Assembly: GCA_963711255.1 (NCBI GenBank)
Contig: CAVQDO010000009.1
Coordinates: 62,001 to 126,000, forward strand
Origin: GCA-2746365 sp963711255
Lineage (GTDB): Bacteria > Pseudomonadota > Gammaproteobacteria > SZUA-229
Direction: 5' to 3'
DNA length: 64,000 nucleotides
Under the pieces are notes generated by a model, which saw only the letters and a list, made by a program, of their open reading frames with translations, was not told where the DNA came from and did no database searches. Position numbers and translations under genes: made by a program. This document shows, in pieces, positions 52,257 to 60,033 of the stretch. The number at the start of each line of letters is the position of its first letter. Position 1 is the stretch's first letter.

Positions 52257-52799
52257 ATCCGCTGCATAGTAACGCTCCGGCTTATTATTGACTAATGACA
52301 GGCCGGGTTATCTGAGCAATAAGCCATTTCAAACGCCGGTATTTTGACAAATGCAGCAAAGATAAGATGCACCCAGATGCTTATAAACGCTACTCCAATA
52401 ATCACCCTAGTGCCTAAGTTATACACAAGACACAATATATAGTGACCCTTCCATTAAACAGCAAGTTAAGTGTAAAGTTATTAGCTTCGACATAAGGTAG
52501 GTTGCGCAAGCTATTGAATATAAAGAATATTATAAATTCAGTAATTCACGCAAATAAATACCTGTGAACGCAGCTCAAAAATCTACAAACGGTTAGTGAC
52601 TTTTTATCCACCAAGTTATCCACAGGCAGGTCGAACAAACTGTGCGTAACTTTTAACATCGAGCGGGGGAAGATTAGCGCCTTCGTCATTATGACTCACC
52701 GCTACCGGCAATCCTGATAACAGGGCAGGATTAATTTGCGCTAGTGAAAACCACTGATAAACGTAATTTAGCGTTAATACGGCTCATTTATTGCAGCGT
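52257..52799. other. AT-rich intergenic region with DnaA-box-like sites
   Basis: A 543-base stretch with no convincing gene. It holds TTATCCACA (52616-52624), an exact DnaA-box consensus, TTATCCACC (52604-52612) 12 bases before it, and TTATACACA (52419-52427). The surrounding sequence is AT-rich. No replication-origin marker genes such as dnaA, dnaN, mnmG or parAB are adjacent, so a chromosomal origin is not claimed. Promoters for the flanking genes may also lie here. Confidence 0.5.
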
Positions 52800-53054
52800 T
52801 TATTGATCGGTCATGATGATGACGGCGATAGCCACCGCCAGAGACATTAGCGCTATAATAATGGCGATAAACTCACGTTTTCTAACCGGTGCTTCCTTTT
52901 TTTCCAATAACGCTTCCATGATCGCGACACGTCGCATGGATTCATAAATACCCGCGTTATATTCCGGAGACCCCGGTTTGTTGGCAACGATCCATTCATG
53001 CAATTGCGCATCTGTTTTCTGCTTTAATTGAAACTGATCTTCTGAAGATGACAT
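52800..53054 (-). CDS. Small protein with C-terminal membrane anchor
   Basis: An 84-residue product (from ATG 53054, preceded by GGCGGT) with a soluble, charged N-terminal part and one hydrophobic helix at the C-terminus (IAIIIALMSLAVAIAVIIM), so probably tail-anchored in the inner membrane with the bulk in the cytoplasm. The sequence WIVANKPGSPEYNAGIYE-like middle part shows no domain I know. It is the first of a run of unrecognised genes. Confidence 0.55.
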   Translation of the reverse strand: MSSSEDQFQLKQKTDAQLHEWIVANKPGSPEYNAGIYESMRRVAIMEALLEKKEAPVRKREFIAIIIALMSLAVAIAVIIMTDQ

Positions 53055-53196
53055 AGCGCTACCGCCTGCTTTCCTGTAATTCAATATCGACTAACAACTC
53101 AATAGACAATAAATCATTTCAAACATCCGTGTCCACATATTATCGTCAGTTAATCTTTTTTGTCGGTGAGACAGATCGCCTGCGCAGCGAACCGTG

Positions 53197-53304
53197 TTAT
53201 TCAGACTCTTTCAGCTCGAGGCCTTTATTATGGGTTTCATTAATACGTTTTAACAGATAACGAAATGGCACCAGTGACTCGTGGTGCTGTTCCAGCAAAG
53301 CCAT
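53197..53304 (-). CDS. Very short ORF downstream of the Cys-containing protein gene
   Basis: A 35-residue frame (MALLEQHHESLVPFRYLLKR then INETHNKGLELKESE) that is in the same frame as the 150-residue gene, beginning four codons after its TAG. It is amphipathic and protein-like. It could be a small gene, a remnant, or the readthrough tail of the upstream gene. No ribosome site is evident, which favours remnant or readthrough. Confidence 0.3.
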   Translation of the reverse strand: MALLEQHHESLVPFRYLLKRINETHNKGLELKESE

Positions 53305-53313
53305 ATATTGTAT

Positions 53314-53766
53314 CTAACGTTTGCGGCGTTTTCTGCCCTGAAACTGAACAATGGACTGCATTATTTCACCGTAAGGCAATTTATCCAGTGAACCGAACTG
53401 TTTTATCACCTGGTCAATAACAGCGCTAATATCATCAACTTTGCCTTCTGTTTGCATCTTATCCGCAAGCAGTTTTGACAGGCCTATAATACCGCCTGCC
53501 TGCACGCGAATTTCCATATTGTGCGGCAAAGGCCCTTCGATTTCTCGCAACTTCAACACAAATAGCGATTTTTCTCGTAACTTTACCAGAAGTTCGTCGC
53601 ATTTCTCTGAAGACTCGGCATCTTCACAGGAATAACCTTCACGGTCAGCCAGGCAAAAATGTTTCGCCTGGGAACACCTGGCCTGGTGATTTGTTAACGC
53701 TTTCTCAAATCGACAGCGAACCGACGCCAGCTTATTATAAGTCGACTTATATTCGCCTTCTTCCAC
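53314..53766 (-). CDS. Hypothetical protein with cysteine pattern
   Basis: A 150-residue product with a charged, helical N-terminal half containing Cys in RCRFEK, RCSQAKHFC and SCEDAESSEKC, and a C-terminal half with AGGIIGLSKLLADKM and a basic end (RKRRKR). The start is GTG with a weak ribosome site. I recognise no family. Four of its five cysteines fall within residues 31-57, which could bind a metal or form disulfides. It precedes the short ORF and follows a hairpin. Confidence 0.55.
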   Translation of the reverse strand: MEEGEYKSTYNKLASVRCRFEKALTNHQARCSQAKHFCLADREGYSCEDAESSEKCDELLVKLREKSLFVLKLREIEGPLPHNMEIRVQAGGIIGLSKLLADKMQTEGKVDDISAVIDQVIKQFGSLDKLPYGEIMQSIVQFQGRKRRKR

Positions 53767-53780
53767 TGCTTATCAATACA

Positions 53781-53798
53781 GCCGGTAAGCCAACCGGC
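53781..53798. terminator. Intergenic hairpin
   Basis: GCCGGT-AAGCCA-ACCGGC is a perfect six-pair hairpin between two minus-strand genes, starting just after the stop codon of the upstream one. Reading right it is followed by TTTATTT, a terminator-like tail, but no plus-strand gene precedes it. In the minus direction it lacks a T-run. Function unclear. Confidence 0.4.
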
Positions 53799-53799
53799 T

Positions 53800-54042
53800 T
53801 TATTTCTCATGTTCCATGACAATCGGCTTCTCACGATACGCCATCAGCTGCTCTTCAGCCATCAGCTGATTTTCGGCAAACATCACTTTTATCTGCGCCG
53901 TGTCGCCCTTATCCAGCTCGGCACGCTGGCTCTTGGCGAAATTTTTCGCCTCTCGGAATGTTTCAAAGTCATCAATCAGTTCAAGATTTTTTACCAGCTC
54001 CATTCCTTCCGGAGAGCTCATTTTAAATACATAATAAGGCAT
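53800..54042 (-). CDS. Conserved small hypothetical protein
   Basis: An 80-residue product, charged and soluble: MPYYVFKMSSPEGMELVKNL, then LELIDDFETFREAKNFAKSQ and a Met/Glu-rich tail. Short proteins with this MPYYVF...FREAKNFAKSQR pattern occur in gammaproteobacteria as conserved unknowns; I recall no assigned function. No ribosome-site anomaly. Confidence 0.6.
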   Translation of the reverse strand: MPYYVFKMSSPEGMELVKNLELIDDFETFREAKNFAKSQRAELDKGDTAQIKVMFAENQLMAEEQLMAYREKPIVMEHEK

Positions 54043-54203
54043 AATTTAATCCTGTCTCAATCTTTCGCCAGATTTGGTAAACTTGACCAGTACACAGGCA
54101 CTGGACAGCGTAATAAAGTCCCTGCTCGACAATAACGTCGGCGGTACGGCTCTACAATTGCCGTTATTATACCGCTAGCACTGACCCACGAAAACATCAC
54201 ATT

Positions 54204-54491
54204 ATGAGTACAGAATACCACTCCAAAGAACACCAGATATTAAGCACTGTTCGCAAAGTACTATCTGCTGTGGTTCGAGATACGACACCGCGCAATGGCC
54301 GCCCCAGCCCATTGAACCCGAAAACCAGCGAAGACTTAAAGCATTGTTTTATGCTGATAACCTCGCGAGAAAAAGAAATTATTGAAGAAGCGGGCGGCAG
54401 TTCCATGGACGCACGCCCACGCTATGCTGACGAACCAAAAACCTCGCAGGTTGTGCAATTTACCAAAGCAAAAGATAAAGATAAAGACTGA
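54204..54491 (+). CDS. Conserved hypothetical protein
   Basis: The 95-residue product contains KEHQILSTVRKVLSAVVRD, TTPRNGRPSPLNPKTSEDLK and CFMLITSREKEIIEEAGG, a pattern shared by short conserved proteins in several gammaproteobacterial groups, with a Lys/Asp-rich tail. No signal or membrane segment. Function unknown. It is divergent from the 80-residue gene and precedes the repeat protein by about 100 bases. Confidence 0.65.
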   Translation: MSTEYHSKEHQILSTVRKVLSAVVRDTTPRNGRPSPLNPKTSEDLKHCFMLITSREKEIIEEAGGSSMDARPRYADEPKTSQVVQFTKAKDKDKD

Positions 54492-54588
54492 CTCAAACTC
54501 TGTCGGTCCCGGCAAAACATTATCCCAGGCAGGAACATAGCGCACTTTTCGTCTACACTCATAGTATCGAACACAACAGGTATAGATA

Positions 54589-55248
54589 ATGAGTGATCAG
54601 CTGTTTGATGTCGTTTTTTTCGGCATCCTGCAAACAGGCAAAGACAAGGAAAGCGTCATGCAAAACATGGCTCAGCTGTTTAAAACAGAAGCCGGTAAAC
54701 TGGCGCCCTACTTTGCTGGCGGGCGCAAGGTTATCAAGGGCAAGGTTAACGCAGCTACCGCTGAAAAATACAAGGCGGCCCTGGAAAATGTTGGTCTTGT
54801 GGTCAATATTGAGCCCTGCGAAAGCGGGCAACAAGAACAGCCTGATGGCTCAGAAAACACAGCACCACAGTCACAGAAACAATCCGCCGATATTGATACC
54901 GCAGACTTGAGCGTTGCACCTGTTGGCGCCGATGTCATTGAACATCCAGAAGAAAAACCGGTACAGGAAATTGACGATATCAGTAATATCTCCATGGCTG
55001 AAGCCGGTGTTGATGTTATTGAAAACCCGGTTAAGGTCAAACCGCAGAAAATTGCTGATATTAGCGACATCAGCATGGCTGAACCCGGCGCTGATGTACT
55101 GCTGCATCATGAACAGGTCACACCGCAGAAAATCGACGATATCTCTGATCTTACGCTAGCCGAAGCAGGTGCCGATATAATCGAAAACCCGAAACCGAAA
55201 GTAAAAGCAAAAATTCCTGATACCAGCGAACTTTCACTGGACGACTAG
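54589..55248 (+). CDS. Protein with tandem 27-residue repeats
   Basis: The 219-residue product has an N-terminal domain of about 75 residues (FDVVFFGILQTGKDKESVMQ; NMAQLFKTEAGKL; ALENVGLVVNIEPC) followed by tandem repeats of about 26-27 residues. Each repeat reads roughly I-x-D-I-S-x-I-S-M-A-E-x-G-A-D-V-I-E-x-P, starting near residues 100, 126, 153 and 180, with a fifth partial repeat (IPDTSELSLDD) at the end. They are acidic and soluble. The N-terminal domain resembles parts of other conserved proteobacterial unknowns. The repeat may be a protein-binding surface. Confidence 0.7.
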   Translation: MSDQLFDVVFFGILQTGKDKESVMQNMAQLFKTEAGKLAPYFAGGRKVIKGKVNAATAEKYKAALENVGLVVNIEPCESGQQEQPDGSENTAPQSQKQSADIDTADLSVAPVGADVIEHPEEKPVQEIDDISNISMAEAGVDVIENPVKVKPQKIADISDISMAEPGADVLLHHEQVTPQKIDDISDLTLAEAGADIIENPKPKVKAKIPDTSELSLDD

Positions 55249-55292
55249 TTTAATTACTGCCATCCATTTCTGAAGCACAACACCTGAAGGAT

Positions 55293-55997
55293 CTATTGCT
55301 GTGGAATTTTCGCGCGCAGCGCATCCCGGTCAAACCACCAGTCTTCCGCCGGTACGATAGCACCCAGAACCAGTGACAGGCGAGGCAGAAATACATCCGG
55401 GTCGAGCAGCTCAAGACGCTCCATCCAGGCAGACAACCCTTCCTGATCCTCTACTCCAGAATGCTCTTTAGCCACATTTGCCAGCATTTGCTTGGTTAAA
55501 AATGTCAGGCTTTTATGCTGATCACCTTCGGAACGAACATCGGCGACATAATGTGCCGCAACGGCCGCAACGGCAGCCCCATCGGCTTTGCCCGGGGTCT
55601 CATCAACCACGTAACCCAGCATATTAACGGTCAATTGCGGATCTACCGGGTAAGTCACCGATAACCAGACTCCGTGCGCGAGCGCAACCAGGGATGCAGG
55701 CTGAGCGCTTTGATACAGCACATCACAGCTTTCAACCGCATCCTGCCATTGCTCCAGCTCAATAAAGGTGTCCATGGCTGAACGTGCTTTTTCCCAGGAT
55801 TCATCAGCACGACCCATACCAACCAGCGCTTCAGCAACGTCAAGTTGCAGCCGAGCACGGTCTATCGGTGATGCGCTTGCTTCTAATGCATCATAGGCGG
55901 CCTGTTTTTTATCCAGGTACTTCTGAATATCTTCTTTGGACTGATCGGGTGTTGAGCTGTCTATCAGCAAATCATCGAGCTGTTTTTTACCTGTCAT
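55293..55997 (-). CDS. Hypothetical helical-repeat (TPR-like) protein
   Basis: The 234-residue product is almost entirely helical, with segments such as IDRARLQLDVAEALVGMG and RADESWEKARSAMDTFIELE that have the spacing of tetratricopeptide-type repeats, and an ALAHGVWLSVTYP segment. No signal or membrane helix. Function unknown; a scaffold role is typical of such folds. It is convergent with the repeat protein. Confidence 0.6.
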   Translation of the reverse strand: MTGKKQLDDLLIDSSTPDQSKEDIQKYLDKKQAAYDALEASASPIDRARLQLDVAEALVGMGRADESWEKARSAMDTFIELEQWQDAVESCDVLYQSAQPASLVALAHGVWLSVTYPVDPQLTVNMLGYVVDETPGKADGAAVAAVAAHYVADVRSEGDQHKSLTFLTKQMLANVAKEHSGVEDQEGLSAWMERLELLDPDVFLPRLSLVLGAIVPAEDWWFDRDALRAKIPQQ

Positions 55998-56100
55998 GAC
56001 GGAAACCGTTATTTCTTGAAAATTGACTGCACTTTTTACAGCATTTTAACAACAATGGAAACACGCAATATGCAGGGTAATACCAATCCTATCAACCTAT

Positions 56101-56484
56101 CTAACGAGATATATCCGCTAAAGCTGCATTTAACTGGTCTTTATCAACAGGAAAGGTCAGTGATGCGGCGACATCGAAACTATTTAAAAATCGCTGGTAC
56201 TGCGGTTCAAACTCTTTTTCGTAGAAAACAATCACACTTGATGCTGAAACACCCTGGATACTCGATAATACGGTTTCAAGGCTGCTGGTACGATCTCGAA
56301 AATCGGACTGGAAGTTGAATTCCGCAACGATCACCTCAGGCCGGTGCTGACGAATCAGTTTAACCGCCTTGCGAACGCTGTCGGTTTGCACTACCTGGTA
56401 ACCCGCCTGCTGGTAGAGCGCTGTAAAATCCGGATAACCACCTATTTCTATGATGGATAATAAAATCTTGTTACTGCTCGACAT
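56101..56484 (-). CDS. Receiver-like protein with glutamate at the phosphorylation site
   Basis: The 127-residue product has the pattern of a CheY-like receiver, with a first strand (KILLSIIEIGGY), a helix (PDFTALYQQAGYQVV), and PEVIVAEFNF where the phospho-accepting Asp would be. Here that position is Glu. The usual Thr (SVIVFYEKE) and the Lys of the KP motif (LTFPVDKDQL) are also replaced. It is therefore probably a pseudo-receiver, locked in one state or used for binding. No output domain is attached. Confidence 0.65.
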   Translation of the reverse strand: MSSSNKILLSIIEIGGYPDFTALYQQAGYQVVQTDSVRKAVKLIRQHRPEVIVAEFNFQSDFRDRTSSLETVLSSIQGVSASSVIVFYEKEFEPQYQRFLNSFDVAASLTFPVDKDQLNAALADISR

Positions 56485-56553
56485 AAGGCTGATGAAGTCC
56501 GTTAAAATAAAGTCTTTGTATACTATCGAATTACCCTATCAAGGTCACCAGCG

Positions 56554-56787
56554 ATGTCAGCTAAATTAATTGAGCCCAAAGTAAAAACCGACCTTAATTA
56601 GAAAGTGGTTTGCCTGTTGCCCACTGGCTTTTATTTTAGTGATGAACGCTGGGAGATAATCTGGCAGCGCTACGATGAAAAAGGTGACAGCTTATCGATG
56701 GCTGATTTAAAGATATTGTTTGCCGATGAAGAGACCGTGCAAAATCCAGCTGAAAATACCGGTGAAACCTTTAATCATAAAAACTAA
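56554..56787 (+). pseudogene. Small gene interrupted by an in-frame TAG
   Basis: ATG 56554 has AAGGT nearby upstream and a plausible -10 (TATACT) before it. The frame reads MSAKLIEPKVKTDLN, then TAG at 56599-56601, then continues open for 61 codons: LLPTGFYFSDERWEIIWQRY and beyond to a stop at 56787. Without the TAG the product would have 77 residues. A restart at GTG 56605 is possible. A single nonsense change (for example from CAG) is the simplest reading; sequence error is the alternative. Function unknown. Confidence 0.5.
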
Positions 56788-56832
56788 TACATGGCAGCTT
56801 CAGGCGCGATCTCACTGCCTGCCTGCGTCCGA

Positions 56833-58728
56833 CTAACGACAGCCTGCTTTAAAACGTGCGGTAGGTCCGGTGCACTCGACAGATTTGCTTTTAACTTTAT
56901 TATTAATCGCTTCCTGAATCGCTTTCTGCTCAATAGCATAAGCCGCTTCCTGTTTAGCTTTAATCTCTGCATCCAGAATTGCCTGGCGTTGTTTTTCCTG
57001 CCACTCAAGCTCTAATCGACGCGCTTCCTGCTCCTGTTTTAAACGCAGCTCTTCTTCCAGACGCAGTTGCATTTCAAGTTTTTCTTTTTCTAGCTGAGCC
57101 GCCTCACGTTGAATCCTTTCACTTTCCAGTTTGGCCTCAGCTTCCCGCTTTTTTATCCGGCGTTCCCTCTCTTTTGCTTCTGCCAGGCGTTTTTTTTCTT
57201 CTGCTTTGCGCTTTTCCTCTTTTGCTTTAAGCACAAGCGCCGCTTTTTCTTCTGCAAGCTTTTCTGCCTGCTTCCTGGCAAGCGCTTCAGCCTCAGCCTT
57301 CGCCAGGGCTGCTTCGCGCTCCTTTTGCAAAATTTCAGCCTGCTTTTCCAGCTCCAGCACTCTCGCCGCTTCCTGCTCACGCTGCTTATTTATCTGCAAG
57401 GCATCTTCTGCTACATTTTTTTCGACGCTTGCTGTCTCCAGCTTTTCACCTGAAGCGACAACATACAGAGCAATCACTAGCAAAGCTATCACAGCACTAA
57501 TAATGCTGTACTTAGCCAGTTTACCCCGAGACCCACCTGCATCAGCGGCGGGGATTACTGTCGGTTTAACTGGCTCTGCGACTTTAGCTACCGGCTCAGC
57601 CGCCTGTTCATTACCGGACGTTTCATTAGCCGTGGTTTCACTTTCAGGCTCCTCCGCCACCTCTACCGCCACTTCCACCGCAGCGACAGCCGCTTTTTCA
57701 GTGACTTTTTCACTGGCAGCATGCTGTTTTCTGCTATCCGTTTTCCGGCTTTTATTCTTTTTTAACGGCTTTGGCTTACCACGATTCACACTATCATGGT
57801 CGTCATGCTCTGGTTTCAAACCCTGGGTACCACCCTCAGGTCGTATCCAGGGGAAATCTTTTTCCAGCTCTTCATTAGTCTTAGTCTTCTGCTGCGCGAT
57901 ATCCCGGTTAACGATAGGCACCACACTATCCTTCATACGCTCCAGAACCATCTCGTCAACCAGGTCAACATCAATCAGTTCACGCTGGTCTGCATAACCA
58001 TAAACCAGCACTGTTTCACACAACAGGTTGATCAGGCGAGGCGTTCCGCCGCTATAATTATGAATGCGCTCACAGGCCGCCGGTGTAAAAACGTCAGTTT
58101 GTGCGCCAGCCGTAACCAGCCGATGCTGAATATAGCCGCAGGTTTCTTCATGACTTAATGGCTCAAGGTGATAATCGACTGCAATACGCTGTGCAAACTG
58201 CATCAATTCCGGTTTTCTCAAGGTTTCTTTCAACGCAGGCTGGCCTGACAGAACCACCTGCATGAGCTGGTCTTTTTCAGAATTCACATTTGATAGCATG
58301 CGCAATTCTTCAAGCGCATCTATATTCATGTTTTGCGCCTCATCAACAATGAGCAATACGCTGCGATTTTTACCGTACTCTTCGATCAGGTATTCCATGA
58401 ATATCTGATGCATTTCGACCTGTGATAAATTAGGGCGGTGCAGATCAAACGCTGACAGCACCCAGTCCAGCAAACCACCAAAAGACTGGTGAGTGTTAGT
58501 AATTAAACCCACCGTTACATCATCAGAAACACGTTCCAGCAGCGCTCGAAGGACAGTCGTTTTTCCAGCACCTGCTTCGCCGCTGATAACACAAAATCCA
58601 ACGTGATTAAGCACCCCATACTCAAGTAATGCTAACGCGGCCTGATGTTTTTTACTTAGATATAAAAAACCGGGATCCGGCAACATAGAAAACGGTTTTT
58701 CCTTGAAACCGTAAAACTCTTCATACAT
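56833..58728 (-). CDS. ExeA/GspA-like AAA ATPase with transmembrane segment and long coiled coil
   Basis: The 631-residue product begins MYEEFYGFKEKPFSMLPDPG, the ExeA/GspA opening. It has Walker A GEAGAGKTT (about 50-58) and Walker B LLIVDEAQNM (about 124-133), SGQPALKETL and LEPLSHEETCGYIQHRL, all typical. After about residue 280 comes an Ala/Glu/Lys-rich linker, one membrane helix (about 410-430, IISAVIALLVIALYVV) and then about 180 residues of Glu/Lys/Arg-rich coiled coil (TolA-like) in the periplasm, ending with Cys in VECTGPTARFKAGCR. ExeA ATPases help assemble envelope machines; the coiled coil could span the periplasm. It may serve the T2SS or pili, but it lies far from gspC-N. Confidence 0.85.
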   Translation of the reverse strand: MYEEFYGFKEKPFSMLPDPGFLYLSKKHQAALALLEYGVLNHVGFCVISGEAGAGKTTVLRALLERVSDDVTVGLITNTHQSFGGLLDWVLSAFDLHRPNLSQVEMHQIFMEYLIEEYGKNRSVLLIVDEAQNMNIDALEELRMLSNVNSEKDQLMQVVLSGQPALKETLRKPELMQFAQRIAVDYHLEPLSHEETCGYIQHRLVTAGAQTDVFTPAACERIHNYSGGTPRLINLLCETVLVYGYADQRELIDVDLVDEMVLERMKDSVVPIVNRDIAQQKTKTNEELEKDFPWIRPEGGTQGLKPEHDDHDSVNRGKPKPLKKNKSRKTDSRKQHAASEKVTEKAAVAAVEVAVEVAEEPESETTANETSGNEQAAEPVAKVAEPVKPTVIPAADAGGSRGKLAKYSIISAVIALLVIALYVVASGEKLETASVEKNVAEDALQINKQREQEAARVLELEKQAEILQKEREAALAKAEAEALARKQAEKLAEEKAALVLKAKEEKRKAEEKKRLAEAKERERRIKKREAEAKLESERIQREAAQLEKEKLEMQLRLEEELRLKQEQEARRLELEWQEKQRQAILDAEIKAKQEAAYAIEQKAIQEAINNKVKSKSVECTGPTARFKAGCR

Positions 58729-59204
58729 AATATTTACTACCAGTTAAGCCAAAATAATCAAATAGTTACGTCTATTATCACACGTCTCGGAATTATTAAG
58801 GCGGTAAATTCAATAAATTGTCATTAGTGATGGTTATTATAGACAAATTATAGGGTACACCATCAATATTCAGCATATTGTGTCGTCCAAATAACTGAAA
58901 TATAAGCAAACAACAATAAATTTTAACATCATTTTGAATGCGCTATGGATACCACAAAAACAGAACAGCGGGAACCCGGTGACACTCCCGGGAAAGTGAC
59001 GGACTATAGAAGAGTATTATTTACCCAACAAGACCATTATGTATGTTCAGTGTATTCTCAGAATGTAGTGAGACAGTGACAGCATCCTGATCATTGATAC
59101 ACTCAACTATAAAAGTTATCTTGATAAGAACCTGTGAAGAGCTGTGAATAGCGATGATTTTTAGCCAGCACTTTACTGTTTTATGTTTTTCGCTATGCCG
59201 GATC
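58729..59204. other. Intergenic region without a supported gene
   Basis: About 475 bases between the ExeA-like gene and the ferredoxin reductase gene (both on the minus strand). A 44-codon frame from ATG 58945 exists but has no ribosome site and uncharacteristic sequence. A GC-rich patch (GCGGGAACCCGG and CTCCCGGG near 58970-58991) can form a small hairpin. Nothing else is evident. Confidence 0.4.
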
Positions 59205-59948
59205 TCAGTGGTACTTCTCTGTTGTCAGATGGCCCGGTTCTCTGCGGCGATGCTTTCTTAAACCACGCTGCTGCAGAAGCTCGGTGACGCTGCTGATCAT
59301 AGCCGAGTTACCGCACATCATGACATGTGAATCATCAGCACTGACCTTGATACCCGCTCTTTGTTCAAACGATCCATCCTCAAAACTTTCTGTCATTCTC
59401 TGCTGAATCGCCGCATCGACTTCTTCGCGGGTGACAAACGGCACGAAACAAAACTGCTCGGCATGCTGCTCACTAATAGCCGAAATTTGATCCTGATAAG
59501 ACAACTCAGAGACATCTCGCACCGAATACCCCAGCACGACTTTTTCAAATCGCTGCCAGACTTTTTCACCTTTCAAGATAGACAGAAAAGGACCAACTCC
59601 CGTGCCCGTGGCCAGCATCCAAAGATGTCGGCAATCCGGCACCTCATCAATCGTTAAAAAACCGTTAGCCCGGTCAGTAACAAATATCTCATCACCTGCT
59701 TCCAGCGCGGCCAGCTTCGGTGTCAGCGGCCCTTCGTCTACAATATTAAAATAGATCTCTAGCAGGCCTTCACCAGGCTGATTCACCAGTGAATAAGGTC
59801 TGGCAACACGTTCATCATCAATATCCAGCGCAACCCGGACAAATTGCCCCGGCAAAAAATCATTAAACTCAGCTTCTATCTGCAGTGAAAACAATCGCTC
59901 GTTCCACTGAATTTTGTTTACTACCTTACCGCTTAACCAGTCAGCCAT
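59205..59948 (-). CDS. fpr: Ferredoxin--NADP reductase
   Basis: FAD enzyme that transfers electrons between NADPH and ferredoxin or flavodoxin. The 247-residue product (ATG 59948, with GGTGGT just upstream; the longer frame starts nine codons earlier) shows the FAD-binding RPYSLVNQP, a LLEIYFNIV region, the NADP-binding ATGTGVGPFLSIL and YSVRDVSEL, and a C-terminal GHLTTEKYH, close to the Fpr-type end. Length fits the bacterial Fpr group. Confidence 0.93.
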   Translation of the reverse strand: MADWLSGKVVNKIQWNERLFSLQIEAEFNDFLPGQFVRVALDIDDERVARPYSLVNQPGEGLLEIYFNIVDEGPLTPKLAALEAGDEIFVTDRANGFLTIDEVPDCRHLWMLATGTGVGPFLSILKGEKVWQRFEKVVLGYSVRDVSELSYQDQISAISEQHAEQFCFVPFVTREEVDAAIQQRMTESFEDGSFEQRAGIKVSADDSHVMMCGNSAMISSVTELLQQRGLRKHRRREPGHLTTEKYH

Positions 59949-60033
59949 ATCACCACCATTGTCTCTATCATTCAAACTATCTTAAACTGTGCACACTATG
60001 CTAAATGGCTTCAGCCAATAAATAACCACACAT

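Noticed and set aside
52257..52799. Chromosome replication origin
   Set aside because: DnaA-box-like sites are present, but none of the usual origin neighbours are adjacent and only three sites were found.
56605..56787. A separate gene starting at GTG 56605
   Set aside because: It has no ribosome site and is in phase with a well-placed upstream ATG; an interrupted longer gene explains it better, though a restart cannot be excluded.
58945..59079. A 44-codon frame starting MDTTKTEQREPGDTPGKVTD in the gap before fpr
   Set aside because: No ribosome site, short, and composition unlike neighbouring genes; not enough to call a gene.
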